Of a stretch of DNA of 45,344 nt, positions 1-9,850 are shown piece after piece. The translations under genes were made by a program, and so were the position numbers. How positions within the stretch are numbered: the stretch's first letter is position 1; each line of letters starts with the position of its first letter. The notes under the pieces are model-generated. The model had not been told where the DNA came from. It saw only the letters and a program-made list of their open reading frames with translations, and made no database searches. The stretch is from Pilasporangium apinafurcum. Its lineage: Eukaryota; Oomycota; Peronosporomycetes; Pythiales; Pythiaceae. The stretch spans positions 1-45,344 of the forward strand of contig BCKE01000072.1 in NCBI GenBank assembly GCA_001600495.1, in the 5' to 3' direction.

Positions 1-193
1 TATAAAATTAAAAAGAACAATAAAACAAAAAGAACATAAAGACTCGCTTAACTGGATGTGCACGCCCATTCCGTCGTGTGCGTATCAAAATTATCACTGC
101 GCTTGCTGTTTAGCAATGTTTGATATTGTGCTTCTTTACCCAATAACAGCAAAATGGTATATATGTTTGTAATTTACTCGTAAAATACACGTG

Positions 194-273
194 GTGGTAT
201 ATTTTTTTCCTTTTTCAATAAAGTGGTATATTTTTTTCTTTTTTCAATAAAGTGGTATATTTTTTTCCTTTTC
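194..273. repeat. 29-bp tandem repeat, about 2.75 copies
   Basis: Units begin at 194, 223 and 252 with GTGGTATATTTTTTT, followed by a pyrimidine run and CAATAAA. The first two units differ by one base and the third is cut short. The rest of 1-874 is AT-rich. An open frame over 223-552 runs through this repeat and has low-complexity Phe/Ile-rich content, so I do not call it a gene. Confidence 0.8.
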
Positions 274-874
274 CGTTTTTTTATTATCCCAAGATTTTTA
301 TATACTATGGATTTTACTTTTTGTCATTTTGTTAACTATCTCATTTCCATTTATATAAGATATGTATCTGGGTATCATATGCAATACAATACTCTAGACT
401 CGACGTTACGCTTAGATACGAAAGTAAGACAAAATACCAATAAGAGGATCGCTTTGTTTGCTCAGAGTCTCTTTGTAAATTCACATGGTATAATGACTTG
501 GAAAAGACGCTATAATGGCTTGAAAGAAACTCAAAACAAAGATCGTCCCTGAGTTACCAAATGGTAGCTCATATGATCTTTTTCGAATATTTAGCATATG
601 TTGGATATTAGTGAAGCGAAACTCAATTCGAAAACAAAAAAAATGCAAAACAAGAATGACACAAGATACGACAGTTAGAAAGGATTTGCTAATCTCTATG
701 GGTTGATAGTGTACATGAGACGGTTGTAGCCAGCCACTAATAAACCCAACGCTAACGCCTCAAAGTATCATACATCAGTAGAGAGACGAAGAGTTCCATT
801 CACTACGTTTTTTTCATTTCAAAATTTTCCTTCTCTTACAACAAACATCCAAGACACTAACAAAGAAATCAACA

Positions 875-2155
875 ATGTCTAATGTTGCCGCCAAAATCGC
901 TGATAACTTGCTTGGGAAACACGACGTCGTGGAAGGCACAACGCAGCCCCAATTATCTTCAGACAAGAAAATGAAGGCGATCACGTGGCAAGGCACGCAG
1001 AAAGTAGCCTTAGAGGAGGTTCCGAAACCAGCTTTGACCCATTCCAAGGACGTGATCATCAAAGTGACAGCTTGCGCTATCTGCTCGGGTTCGGATGGCC
1101 ATCTATACTCTGGTGAGATTCCAACCATGGACAAAGGCGCGATTCTCGGCCATGAGGCTTGTGGCATCGTCGATGAAGTTGGCTCTGATGTCGAAAAGCT
1201 GAAGAAAGGTGACCGTGTCGTGATCGCGTTCGACATAGCGTGTGGCGAGTGTAAGTATTGCCAGCGTCAAGAGTTCACTGGATGTGACACCACGAATGAT
1301 TCACGGCTGTTTGAAGAAATGTACGGTGGTCGCGCTGCTAGTGCGATCTTTGGATACTCGCGCCTTATGGGCAATATCCCAGGGTCTCAGGCGGATTACG
1401 TTAGGGTCCCATTTGCGGACGTGAACTGCTACCCGATTCCAGACGATGTGCCCGATGAACAGGCATTGTATGTGTCGGACGTGTTGTCGACCTCACTACA
1501 TGCTGTGGACATGGCAGAGGTCAACAAGGGTGACAATGTCGTGATCTGGGGGCTTGGACCCATTGGACTGTACGCTGCTGCATGGTCTAAACTGAAGGGA
1601 GCGAAGCGCGTGCTTGCCATTGACACGGTCAAGGAACGGCTCCAATTGGCGCGCGAGAAGTTTGGCATCGAAGTATTTGATCGTGAGAATCTGTCGAGTA
1701 ACCAAGTGCTTGGTAAATTGCGAGATCAGTTTCCAGATGACGATGTGGATGCTGTGATTGATGCGACCGGGTTTCGCTTTTCAGAGAGTTTGGTCCACAA
1801 GATTGAGCGTGGCCTGGGACTAGAAACGGATACACCCGATATCCTGAAGGAGTGTCTCACTATTGTACGCAAGTATGGTCGCGTCTCGATCATTGCTGAT
1901 TACATTGGATACGCCAATCATTTTCCAGTGGGCCATATCATGATGAAACATTTGACAGTGCGGTCTGGCCAGTGTCCTGTACAAAAGTACTTTAAACCCG
2001 TGATGGATGCGCTGCAGAAGAGACAAATTGATGCATCATTGATGATCACGCATCGAATGAACTTGGAAGATGTTCCTCACGCGTATGAGAAACTTTTTAT
2101 GAAAGAGGAAGGGTATATCAAGGTGTTTATTACACCAAAGCATGAACAGCCTTAG
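875..2155 (+). CDS. Zinc-dependent alcohol dehydrogenase (MDR superfamily, FdhA-like)
   Basis: A 426-aa intronless protein of the medium-chain dehydrogenase/reductase family, which oxidises alcohols or aldehyde adducts with NAD(P). Seen: a catalytic-zinc segment with CAICSGSD and GHEACG; a structural-zinc loop with four Cys spaced C-x2-C-x2-C-x7-C (CGECKYC then a Cys seven residues on); and a Rossmann segment VVIWGLGPIGLYAA followed by a nucleotide-binding acidic residue (LAID). An insertion after the structural zinc loop (LFEEMYGGRAASAIFGYSRLMG) and the long C-terminal half resemble the glutathione-independent formaldehyde dehydrogenase/threonine-dehydrogenase-like branch. The start at ACAATG is preceded by a TCCATTCACT-like pyrimidine-rich Inr candidate near 795-820. 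The ~30 N-terminal residues before MKAITW exceed the family core and could be a targeting extension. Substrate is not predictable. Confidence 0.9.
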   Translation: MSNVAAKIADNLLGKHDVVEGTTQPQLSSDKKMKAITWQGTQKVALEEVPKPALTHSKDVIIKVTACAICSGSDGHLYSGEIPTMDKGAILGHEACGIVDEVGSDVEKLKKGDRVVIAFDIACGECKYCQRQEFTGCDTTNDSRLFEEMYGGRAASAIFGYSRLMGNIPGSQADYVRVPFADVNCYPIPDDVPDEQALYVSDVLSTSLHAVDMAEVNKGDNVVIWGLGPIGLYAAAWSKLKGAKRVLAIDTVKERLQLAREKFGIEVFDRENLSSNQVLGKLRDQFPDDDVDAVIDATGFRFSESLVHKIERGLGLETDTPDILKECLTIVRKYGRVSIIADYIGYANHFPVGHIMMKHLTVRSGQCPVQKYFKPVMDALQKRQIDASLMITHRMNLEDVPHAYEKLFMKEEGYIKVFITPKHEQP

Positions 2156-2371
2156 GCTTCTTCTTACAAATCTTCAGTCAGTTTTTCACTTAGTATACCT
2201 GTGTACTCACCATTATTTGTTGGTTTGTTTCTGTGCTAATACAATAATGCCAGTTCACTGCATTGACAAACGACCTTACTTTAACCTTAACAGATCATAT
2301 GTGCTACCAAAATACGAGTAACTCAGAGAGGAGATCCTGTTTTCCTTTTGGTTCGACTTGACTAGCAAAAG

Positions 2372-2530
2372 CTACCTAAGACTAGACAACTGCGGAGTAG
2401 CCATCTCCGACCTGGACTCGATGGCTAATTGGTCATTCTTGAGAAAGATGTTTCTAGCAGCGTTGAGATCTCTATCAAGGGCGAACTTACAGTGAGGACT
2501 TGGTTTGTCTATCTTCTGAATATCCCTGCT
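2372..2530 (-). pseudogene. C-terminal fragment of a TnpB/Fanzor nuclease
   Basis: A minus-strand frame of about 52 codons ending at TAG 2374-2372. It contains DIQKIDKPSPHCK followed by FALDRDLNAARNIFLKN. This is the end of the zinc ribbon plus the third RuvC motif (D-R-D-x-N-A-A-R-N) diagnostic of TnpB and its eukaryotic homologue Fanzor. The RuvC-III Asp is present. The first zinc-ribbon Cys pair, the bridge helix and RuvC I/II are missing, because the frame begins right where the recombinase homology stops. An internal deletion therefore probably removed most of a nuclease gene and fused its end to tnpA. It is a relic, not an active nuclease. Confidence 0.75.
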
Positions 2531-2533
2531 TCC

Positions 2534-3112
2534 CTTCCATTTCTTTTGACAACAAAGACGCTAACACGAAACCAGAGATCTTCTTGGCGTTCTCTCACTT
2601 CCATGTCCTCATTCTTGTCTTGATAAAGTTATTGATCAGCGTGAACCACGACTTGGATACTATGGTCTTTACGCATTTGCGCGAAGAGTCCATGCCCAAA
2701 TCGATCTTGGATGGTAACCACAATCCTCGAAATCTGCTTTCTACATATCATTTCCATCAATCTAGACAGTCCAGGCTTGTTGTACCTGAGACCGGAATCA
2801 ATCTCGACAGCGACTTCACTATCTGGGAAAGCAGTCAATAGCAATGCTTTCTGACGCACACGATTGGATAGTTGATTTCTTAATGAGACTCGACAAGAGA
2901 CGATTGTAGCTCTTTGTCAATGTTGGTATTGGAATAATGGATTCACATCCATTCCTTGTGCCAAACGACCATCAATCGATTCAAGATCATACAACCACAC
3001 TCTGTGCTTCAGATAGCCCTGACGTTAACCAGACCTTGAAGATCCCACCCTCTAAGGGGTTCAGAAGAGATATCATCTCTCTAACTTTGGCAGAGGATAC
3101 ATACTTGGTCAT
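2534..3112 (-). pseudogene. IS607-family serine recombinase (TnpA) relic
   Basis: Read on the minus strand. A MerR-like HTH is spread over three frames: KYVSSAKVREM (from 3112), LRGWDLQGLVNV, then HRVWLYDLESIDGRL. After a TGA at 2919-2917, an open stretch 2916-2632 carries the catalytic domain: CRVSLRNQ (Ser of the R-V-S-x-x-x-Q signature), ALLLTAFPDSEV, EIDSGLRYNKPGLSRLMEM and ISRIVVTIQDRFGHGLF, matching the IS607 pattern DIGSGLN...RxGL...V...DRLARFG. A TAA at 2631-2629 interrupts the tail, but an EDL...VSVFVVKRNGR segment typical of the family's C-terminal helix continues to about 2534. At least two frameshifts and two stops mean it is not functional. Family identity is from motif recognition. 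Confidence 0.78.
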
Positions 3113-3684
3113 GCCTTTTGACTGAAATCGATGTCGTGAGATTGACAAGTGAGATAGATGACAGTCGATGAGAGCGAGTGACATACCAAACCACAATCAG
3201 CTTTTCATGCAGATATTGTACACTTGAATTTTGGGATATCTTCCGACTGAAATGTGCGATCACCATAGATTGTCATACAGAGTAAATCGTTTTCGAACTC
3301 AAAAACAAAACCAACATCTCACCTTGTTTTAGTATTAGACAAAACTTTTTCTGGTACTTTAATCATTGCATGGATTATATTGGTAATATTTAAAACTACC
3401 GTCTTTTGAAACAAATCCATGACAAGCAGTTTTCCGCGGTTTTTTCTTTCCGCCGTTCAACAAAGGCGACTATTATTGGCTGCAAGCAGGAAGAGGAAAA
3501 AGAGGATCTGCAACTCAGACTCTCTCTCCCTCATCTCATATCTCATCCTCCCCATTTGGACTCCTGCCGCTGCTGCCACCGCTATTACCAACTGCTATTA
3601 CTACGCGGTAAACTTCTTTATCTCTCTTTCTCTGCGTGTATTCTTCTTGTCTGACTCACTTATCTGCTGGATAGATCGATTGCG
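3113..3684. other. Intergenic; probable 5' region of the amino-acid transporter
   Basis: The first half is AT-rich without coding signal. At 3541-3560 CTCATCCTCCCCATTTGG resembles an oomycete Inr plus flanking promoter region, about 140 nt before the transporter ATG. A GTAAAC...GATAG pair (3608-3674) could be a 67-nt 5' UTR intron; both are tentative. Confidence 0.35.
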
Positions 3685-5622
3685 ATGGACAAACATGGGG
3701 TGACAGAACCACTACTACCCGTTCACTATCATACGACGACACCCAACGAGACTGAATCCTCAAACTCGTCTACATCTTCGTCGCCAGAGAAAACCAAATA
3801 CGATCGATCGCTTCCAAATGTTGCTGACGGCTTTACTGAATCCCCACAACGTCTGCGCGAGAAATATTTGAAGCAGTTGGGGTACACACCGCTCATCTTT
3901 CGAGTACGTAAATAGTGTTGCTATGAGTGCTCTTATGAGGTATTGTTACTGATTATTGTAACATGAACCGTTGGTGATCTATGTACACATATATTAGAAA
4001 GTCCGCAGTTTGGGTAATTTGCTGGCCTCGCTTTCGCCGATGCGAAGACGCAAGGTAATGCGTATGCATATTTATGATGATACAGACATGGTGATAGTGA
4101 TGCACTGATATGTTGACACTGGTGTTGTTGTAGGGTGCGGATGATGAACATATTGTAGGTGATGCGTTTCCGTACCATCAGTCGATCATTCCATCGAAAG
4201 GATCCATTCGAGGGTCTGTCTTTAACCTGGCCGGTGCAACGCTTGGAGCTGGTGCTCTGTCTCTGCCATATGCCGTCGCTGTCTCTGGCATCGGCTTTGC
4301 AGTGACGCAGTTGCTTGTCGCTGCTTTACTTACGGTGTACACGATTCGCTTATTGATTCGCGCTGGCGATTTGTCCAAGTAAGTTGCTTCTGTTTCGTAC
4401 AAATACTATGGACAATGTGTTGATTTGACTCCATTCGTTGACATAGACTCAAGTCATATGAAGATTTGGCACTCTATTGCTTTGGCAAAAAGGTACTTTC
4501 CACATAACCACTAATTGACATTCACGTATTGATAACACTAAGAATCGCATGTTGTGAACAGGTTGCTATCTTTGTAGAACTCAACATCCTCATTTTCTGC
4601 TTTGGGATTTCGGTCGCGTATCTCGTTACACTCGGCGACATTCTCACTCCACTCGGCGAAATTTGCTTTGGCGCACAAAGCGTGTTCGCGCAACGATGGA
4701 TGCTCATGACGATCTCGTGCTTGACCATCATGTTCCCGTTGTCGTTGATGAAGGATATTAGCAGCCTCCAGTTTTCGTCCATTTTGGGAGTTTTTTCCAT
4801 CATTTTCCTCGTTGTGGCAGTCTGTATTCGCTCGATCATGCATGCGAACGCGAATGGACTGCCTGAAGGGATCAGCTGGACCATCAACTTAACTCAGGGG
4901 CCGAATTTTATGCTTAGTGTCCCGATTGTCATGTTCGCATTTACATGCCAGGTAAGGCTGCTGCACATCCTCGATCTCTATCCAATATAATAAAAATTGA
5001 TTGATGTGCTTGTTCTCGTTGATGCTTGTAGGTGAATGTGTTCTCTATTTATACGGAATTGCAACGTCCGTGCATTCGTCGCATGAATAAGGTTGTTGAT
5101 CGTGCAACTATCATTTCGTTACTGGTATACTTGATCATTGGAGTCGTCGCCTACCTTGCATTTGGTCCCGCACTGGTGGAACCGCAGTACAAAGGCAACA
5201 TTCTTTTGACGTTTCCATTGAATGACACGCTGATCGCCTTCAGTCGAGCCGCCATTACTTTCACGGTTGCTGTTGCATTCCCTCTCAACATCTTTCCGTG
5301 CAGATTCACGATCGACATGATGTTCTTCGCATACTCACAGGACTCATTGCTGCGACATGTGGCTGTCACGAGTGCGTTGGTTCTATTCGCACTTCTCTTG
5401 GCGATCTTCTGTCCCAGTATCAATGTCGTCTTTGGAATCATCGGTGGCACATGTTCGACAGTCGTGTGCTTCTGCTTTCCTGCGGCCTTCATCCTAAAAC
5501 TAGAGAATGGACCGCTGCTTGGCCGGAAGAAGATCGGATCCGTAATTTTGTTCGTTGGAGCCATCATCATTGGAATCGTGGGGACAGGCGTGACAGTGTG
5601 GTCGAGTGTCATTATGGCTTAG
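3685..5622 (+). CDS. Amino acid/auxin permease (AAAP/SLC38-like) transporter
   Basis: Six exons: 3685-3903, 3998-4054, 4134-4378, 4447-4492, 4562-4951, 5032-5622. All have GT/AG borders and consistent phases, giving about 515 aa. The N-terminus (~90 aa) is hydrophilic and Ser/Thr-rich. The core opens with SIRGSVFNLAGATLGAGALSLP, the TM1 signature of the AAAP family (G-x-x-N...G.G.L.LPyA), and about ten further hydrophobic segments follow. The segment FSIYTELQRPCIRRMNKVV matches the cytoplasmic loop of this family. These carriers move neutral or cationic amino acids across plasma or vacuolar membranes with protons or sodium; substrate and membrane are not readable here. Exon boundaries inside the first third fall between the N-terminal tail and TM segments. 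The short 57- and 46-nt exons are easily missed by gene finders. Confidence 0.88.
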
Positions 5623-6291
5623 GATTTTGGTTCAAGTTTTGTGTAAGATGGTCCTGCATCATCACTGCCTTTCTTTAGCAAATCTTTAAAAAAAATCATA
5701 ATCAACTTGTGTGCAATGTTTCTGGTTGCTTCGTCGACGGGACATGTTGACCTACTCCGTGACTGGTTTGTGTTATACGAAGATTTAAGAAGACGAGATT
5801 CTTCCATATGCAAAACTATCTGCAGCAAACTCAATTGAGCATAGATAGTCAATGTTCTTATGCTAGCATGAGTGGATTACCGCACAGCCATTTGGTTGCT
5901 CCCATTGAGTCACGACGGTGGGACGATTGGTCAAGTTTCGATTTTTCTAGTTGGTCGTTTTCTGGTGGAAAGTGTACCATAAGCGTGATCAACTAGGGAA
6001 AAATATCGCATACAAATGATCTCTGTAAAGACGAACATGGCCCTTCTATGCATGAATTAAGAGGTCCACTAGATGATTGGTTAAAAAGAGAAGCCATGTC
6101 AGATTAATCGCATGATTATTGGTGAAAAATAACGTCATTGTTTACTCCAAAGTCTGGAAGATGCGAAAGCGCTGGCCACATTGCAAACAACCAGAAGAAG
6201 AGGGAACCAAGTCAAGCAACGAGAGTTAAACCGATCGATTGAGAGGCATTCGTGCACGTCAAGGCACGTTAAGTCACCTTTGAGCGTTCAA
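5623..6291. other. Intergenic, no recognisable feature
   Basis: This is the downstream region of the transporter and upstream region of the FYVE-like/START gene. Short open frames here have no recognisable content. No tRNA or repeat was seen. Confidence 0.4.
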
Positions 6292-8001
6292 ATGGCAGAC
6301 TACACACTCACACCGGGATCTAGTTCCTCTTCATTGACGACAACTTCCACATCGTCGTCGTCGTCTAATCTTATTGGAGACGAAGGTCGAGTATGTGCGT
6401 ACTGCACCAACCTCAAGCTGCTGCGGGAGATTCTGCCACCAAAACGGTGTGATTATGTACGTTATTTTTGTGGATCTTTCATCCTTCTGGTTGTTTGTGT
6501 TTATTCATGTGATGTGCATATGTATTTTGTGTAATGATGTCGCCGACAGTGCCGAAAGTGGAAATGTCAGTTTTGTACGCTCAAGTTCCCAATGCTGTCT
6601 GGGCGGAAGGGCCTTCCGAGGATCATGAAGGGGAACACACGCATCTGTGTCCAGTGCTTCAGTCATCATTGGCAGGAAAACGGACTGAGCACGGTATCAT
6701 CTAACAAAAAAGCCTTGAGGCGAAACTCGATTAAAACCCACTCACTTCCAGACATCCGTGAATCTTCGTCCCAAACAGACTTGGCGGCAACTGGCGCAGT
6801 CCGACGGAGTTCTTTTAATGCGGATAATAATAGACGTGAGTCGATGTTGATCGATTCCATGTGGGCAGGGAAAGAGTCCTTTGATGATTCTTCAAGGTTG
6901 TCATTTATGAGACCCACCGAGGTAGACCCACCAGCAGCGGGAAATAAGCCAGTACTTTCAGCGACGGAGACAGCAGTGCCAGCAAAGGATGCACGCACTC
7001 GTCATATGCTTTCGGTTATGGATGTATTGCTATCGCTCTCTGCTGTTGCAATCCTCCTCGTAATTGCGTTGGCCGATGGTTTCACACTCCAACAACGGGT
7101 GTGCTACTGTATTGCAACGTATGGACTCTTTCTAACACTGCATCCATGGGTTCGTGGAGACCACGATAGTCCGCAGCCGCCATTAGCAGAGCCGACGTCT
7201 CCTACAAAAGTAGCAGCTTCTGATACTACCACTGTGGATAACGATTTTGAAGTGGAGCAATCACAAGCGCATACTGTGCCTCCTGAGTACAAAAAACAAT
7301 TGGAGACGATGAAAGAAGTCAATGCTTTCTATCTGAGTGATCAATGCCCGTGGAAAGTTGTTCGGAAAACGAACGGCGGTGTCGTTTACGAAATGACGGC
7401 GAATACGACACCATTCCCAGTATTCAAAATCGTAAGTTTGCTAGTTATGCTTTCTTATTCATTCTTTTGATATTGTGGCTCTGATTATACTATCATATTC
7501 TTTGACTGAGGATAGGAAGTCTTGATTTCCGGCATTTCTGCAAGGAAATTTCTCGATTTTATCAACAGTACCGCTCGCGAGCATCGTACAGTCTGGGATC
7601 TAAACATGGCAGATTTCAAAGTGATTGAGAAATACTCTGATGACGATGGCAATGTGAGTGTATGCCAGAATATTCAAAAGTCCTTCCTGGGCGGATTAGT
7701 TGCACCGAGAGATTTTTGCCTGCTTTACCTCTACAAAGAGGACAGCATCAGCTTCTCCAGCGTGGAGCATCCGAATGTGCCCGCCACATCGCGCGCAGTA
7801 CGCGGGACGGTCTTTATGTCCTCTTTTCATTGCAAAGAAGAGCAGCGGCTGCATGGGAAGAGTGGCTTTGTGCTGACGTACATTTGTCATGTGGATATCG
7901 GAGGCAGCTTACCGACGAAACTGCTCTATAATGGTACGATTGATAACATGGAAAAGATGGTCAAGGTGTTTAAGAATGCCGAGAATTTATTCGTCAAGTA
8001 A
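6292..8001 (+). CDS. FYVE-like zinc finger, transmembrane, START lipid-binding protein
   Basis: Three exons: 6292-6456, 6550-7431 and 7516-8001, all phase 0, giving about 510 aa. The finger is split by intron 1: VCAYC in exon 1, then CDY|CRKWKCQFC and RICVQC in exon 2. This is an FYVE-like cysteine pattern, but the R(R/K)HHCRxCG core is changed to RCDYCRKWKC. A hydrophobic stretch, VLLSLSAVAILLVIALA, and a second one about 20 residues later (residues ~212-260) suggest membrane insertion. The C-terminal ~205 residues form a START domain (GGVVYEM, FLDFINSTAREHRTVWD, SFLGGLVAPRDFCLL, TYICHVDIGG). START domains bind lipids and FYVE fingers bind PI3P, so a role in lipid transfer or sensing at endomembranes is inferred. 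The ATG at 6292 is the first in frame; codons upstream to 6181 are open but lack an ATG. Confidence 0.85.
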
Positions 8002-8192
8002 AGGCATGCGTAAAAGAATCAGCACAGTGTTGTATTCATGACTAATGTAACTTGACATCAGTTGTAGTGTGGCGTACCCTTACTCTTCTGTCGCTCTCTG
8101 TGTCCGCTGGATCCTTCTCACTAAGCTATGAACAATATAGGGAGCTAGATCCCGCAATAAATACTCAACAACATACGTTGAACGCCGAGATA

Positions 8193-9515
8193 TCACTGGT
8201 CCGTTGTAGCAGTGCTCATCAGCGTTGAGTCCACCAGTTTGTCCAGCATGTACATAAACGCCGGATTTTCTTTCACCCAAATGATAAATTTGGTTGCTTG
8301 TGAGGGCGTGAGAATGTGCTGTAATTCAGCCACCTGCGCTTCCAGTGCCGTATTCTTTTCATCCGTTACCTCTTCTAATTGTTTTAAAATGTTGAGCGTA
8401 TGATTCAATCTGTCTCGGACTTTGGCAATGGCTGCCTTTCGTTCCAAAATTTGCCGTTGTTGCGCCTCCGACACGTCCAACTCTTTCGCTAAAATCCCCC
8501 AGAGACTCATTGGAGCGGTAGCTGAATCGGGAACTGCCATGGGATCTTCTTTGATTACGTTGTCTCTTGCCATCATATCCGACCCTTGTTCCACCGAGTA
8601 GAGACAGAGTTTTGTCACTTGTGTGGGCAGCAACAATTCACGAATGCGTGCGAGATGGAAATGCAATTTCTCGCGACGCTTCGGTCCGTAATCCGAATAC
8701 GTCACCTTGTACATATTGAGAAACTGCGCGATTTCCTGTTCTGTTGCGTTACGCTGCAGCATTTCACGCATTTGTTCCTTGATTTGTTGCTTCTCGCGCT
8801 GTTCACTCAAGAGTGCTTCTTTGCCAATCTTCAAACGCATTTTTAAATCCATGTTTTCTGCTTCAAGGCGACGCAGACGCGCTTCGTTTTGCTCCAATTG
8901 TTGGGTTTTCCGCTTGCGAAATTCTCGCACAGATGCCAGATTCTTGACACGTCGTAGCTGTTTTTTATCATGTACTGCTAAATCTTCCATAGGCGTCGTG
9001 TCTATCGTGGAGACGGAAGGTGAGGGTTTCTTTCTCTTGAGTGGTCGTTTGGACGCTTTATTTGCTGTTATATTCATCTGATTCATTGTTTCTGAAGCGA
9101 TTGGTTCCGATCCGTCGTCGTTCACACTTTCATCCCCCTCTTCCGCTAGTACCATACTGTCATTTCGACTTAAAGCCGCACTTTCTTCATCTTTAATAAT
9201 AATGGGGGATGTGGCCGTCGTTCCTACGCTGCGGTCTAATCCCAATAGACTTGTTTCGTTCTCGTCCATTTGAATGTCGTCCAGCGGGAGAGCGTCACTC
9301 GGCAGCAATTGAGACGACATGCGTTGGTTTCCGCCGTTCAATGAGGCAGACGCCAACTCACTACTGGAGGTGTTGGTTCGCAAAAGCCACCCAAACGTGT
9401 CTTCCTCGCCTTCTTTAAAGATGCTCCAGTCGATCCCGCTCATTGTGCTGCTGTTAGTTATTCCCCCATTTAAAACGCTTTTTTCGTGACGGACCGGGGT
9501 CTGTCGGTTGTCCAT
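8193..9515 (-). CDS. bZIP transcription factor
   Basis: An intronless protein of 440 aa from the first in-frame ATG (9515); the open frame extends six codons further without an ATG. The N-terminal 170 residues are acidic and Ser-rich. The basic region NLASVREFRKRK keeps the N-x7-R spacing of bZIP DNA-contact residues. It is followed by a leucine zipper (LEQNEARLRRLEAENMDLKMRL) and a Glu/Gln-rich coiled coil. The C-terminal half carries two related segments, LLLPTQVTKLCLYSVEQ and ILTPSQATKFIIWVKEN, each an L-x-P-x-Q-x-x-K pattern that looks like an internal duplication. The 3' end converges on the START gene, leaving 191 bp between stops. Oomycetes have enlarged bZIP families; targets are unknown. 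Confidence 0.88.
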   Translation of the reverse strand: MDNRQTPVRHEKSVLNGGITNSSTMSGIDWSIFKEGEEDTFGWLLRTNTSSSELASASLNGGNQRMSSQLLPSDALPLDDIQMDENETSLLGLDRSVGTTATSPIIIKDEESAALSRNDSMVLAEEGDESVNDDGSEPIASETMNQMNITANKASKRPLKRKKPSPSVSTIDTTPMEDLAVHDKKQLRRVKNLASVREFRKRKTQQLEQNEARLRRLEAENMDLKMRLKIGKEALLSEQREKQQIKEQMREMLQRNATEQEIAQFLNMYKVTYSDYGPKRREKLHFHLARIRELLLPTQVTKLCLYSVEQGSDMMARDNVIKEDPMAVPDSATAPMSLWGILAKELDVSEAQQRQILERKAAIAKVRDRLNHTLNILKQLEEVTDEKNTALEAQVAELQHILTPSQATKFIIWVKENPAFMYMLDKLVDSTLMSTATTDQ

Positions 9516-9850
9516 GGCTGTCAGGAAGCACACAAATGATCAGCACACACTAAAAGACTGCGTTAGTGAAAAAAATGAGCTTCGTTCCCACCGAGAAATT
9601 GATTGCTAAGTCGTCGCACTGACCTCTTCGCGCAATCGCCAACTTAGAAAATCAATTTGGGCATGTTGGTTGAGATGTCCAGGACTCAGAATCAGATAGT
9701 TATTCAAGTTACAGTTCTGACTGGATGGTGTCATCATCTGAAAATCGGCTCGATCCGGCTCGGCTCGGGTTAACTGAAAATCTACTGTAGACCAAACACA
9801 CAGTCGACGTCACTCAGGAGCTCCTTAGTGAAACTGTTGGATTGCCAATC
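9516..9850. other. Divergent promoter region between bZIP and first DMT gene
   Basis: This 335-bp region holds the promoters of two diverging genes. A GGCTCGATCCGGCTCGGCTCGG direct repeat lies at ~9747-9769. No further element is supported. Confidence 0.35.

Larger units (their letters stand above)
2372..3112 (-). mobile_element. Decayed IS607-type transposon with Fanzor/TnpB remnant
   Basis: On the minus strand, the remains of an IS607-family serine recombinase are followed at once by the C-terminal end of a TnpB/Fanzor-like RNA-guided nuclease, in the order tnpA then tnpB/Fanzor known for IS607 elements. Both parts are broken by frameshifts or stops. No terminal inverted repeats are visible, and none are expected for this family, so the outer ends cannot be placed; the coordinates cover only the recognisable coding remains. 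The relic lies in the 1.5-kb gap between the alcohol dehydrogenase and the amino-acid transporter. IS607-like elements carrying Fanzor are known from oomycetes, other protists and giant viruses. Confidence 0.75.

Noticed and set aside
223-552. A 109-codon open frame near the left edge
   Set aside because: It runs through the 29-bp tandem repeat, is Phe/Ile/Arg low-complexity, and has no recognisable domain or splice partner.
2429-2841. Plus-strand open frames over the transposon relic
   Set aside because: The opposite strand carries the recognisable recombinase and nuclease motifs; plus-strand translations have none.
3406-3703. Two overlapping frames before the amino-acid transporter
   Set aside because: Pyrimidine-rich leader sequence gives Leu/Ser-rich translations; better explained as promoter and 5' UTR.
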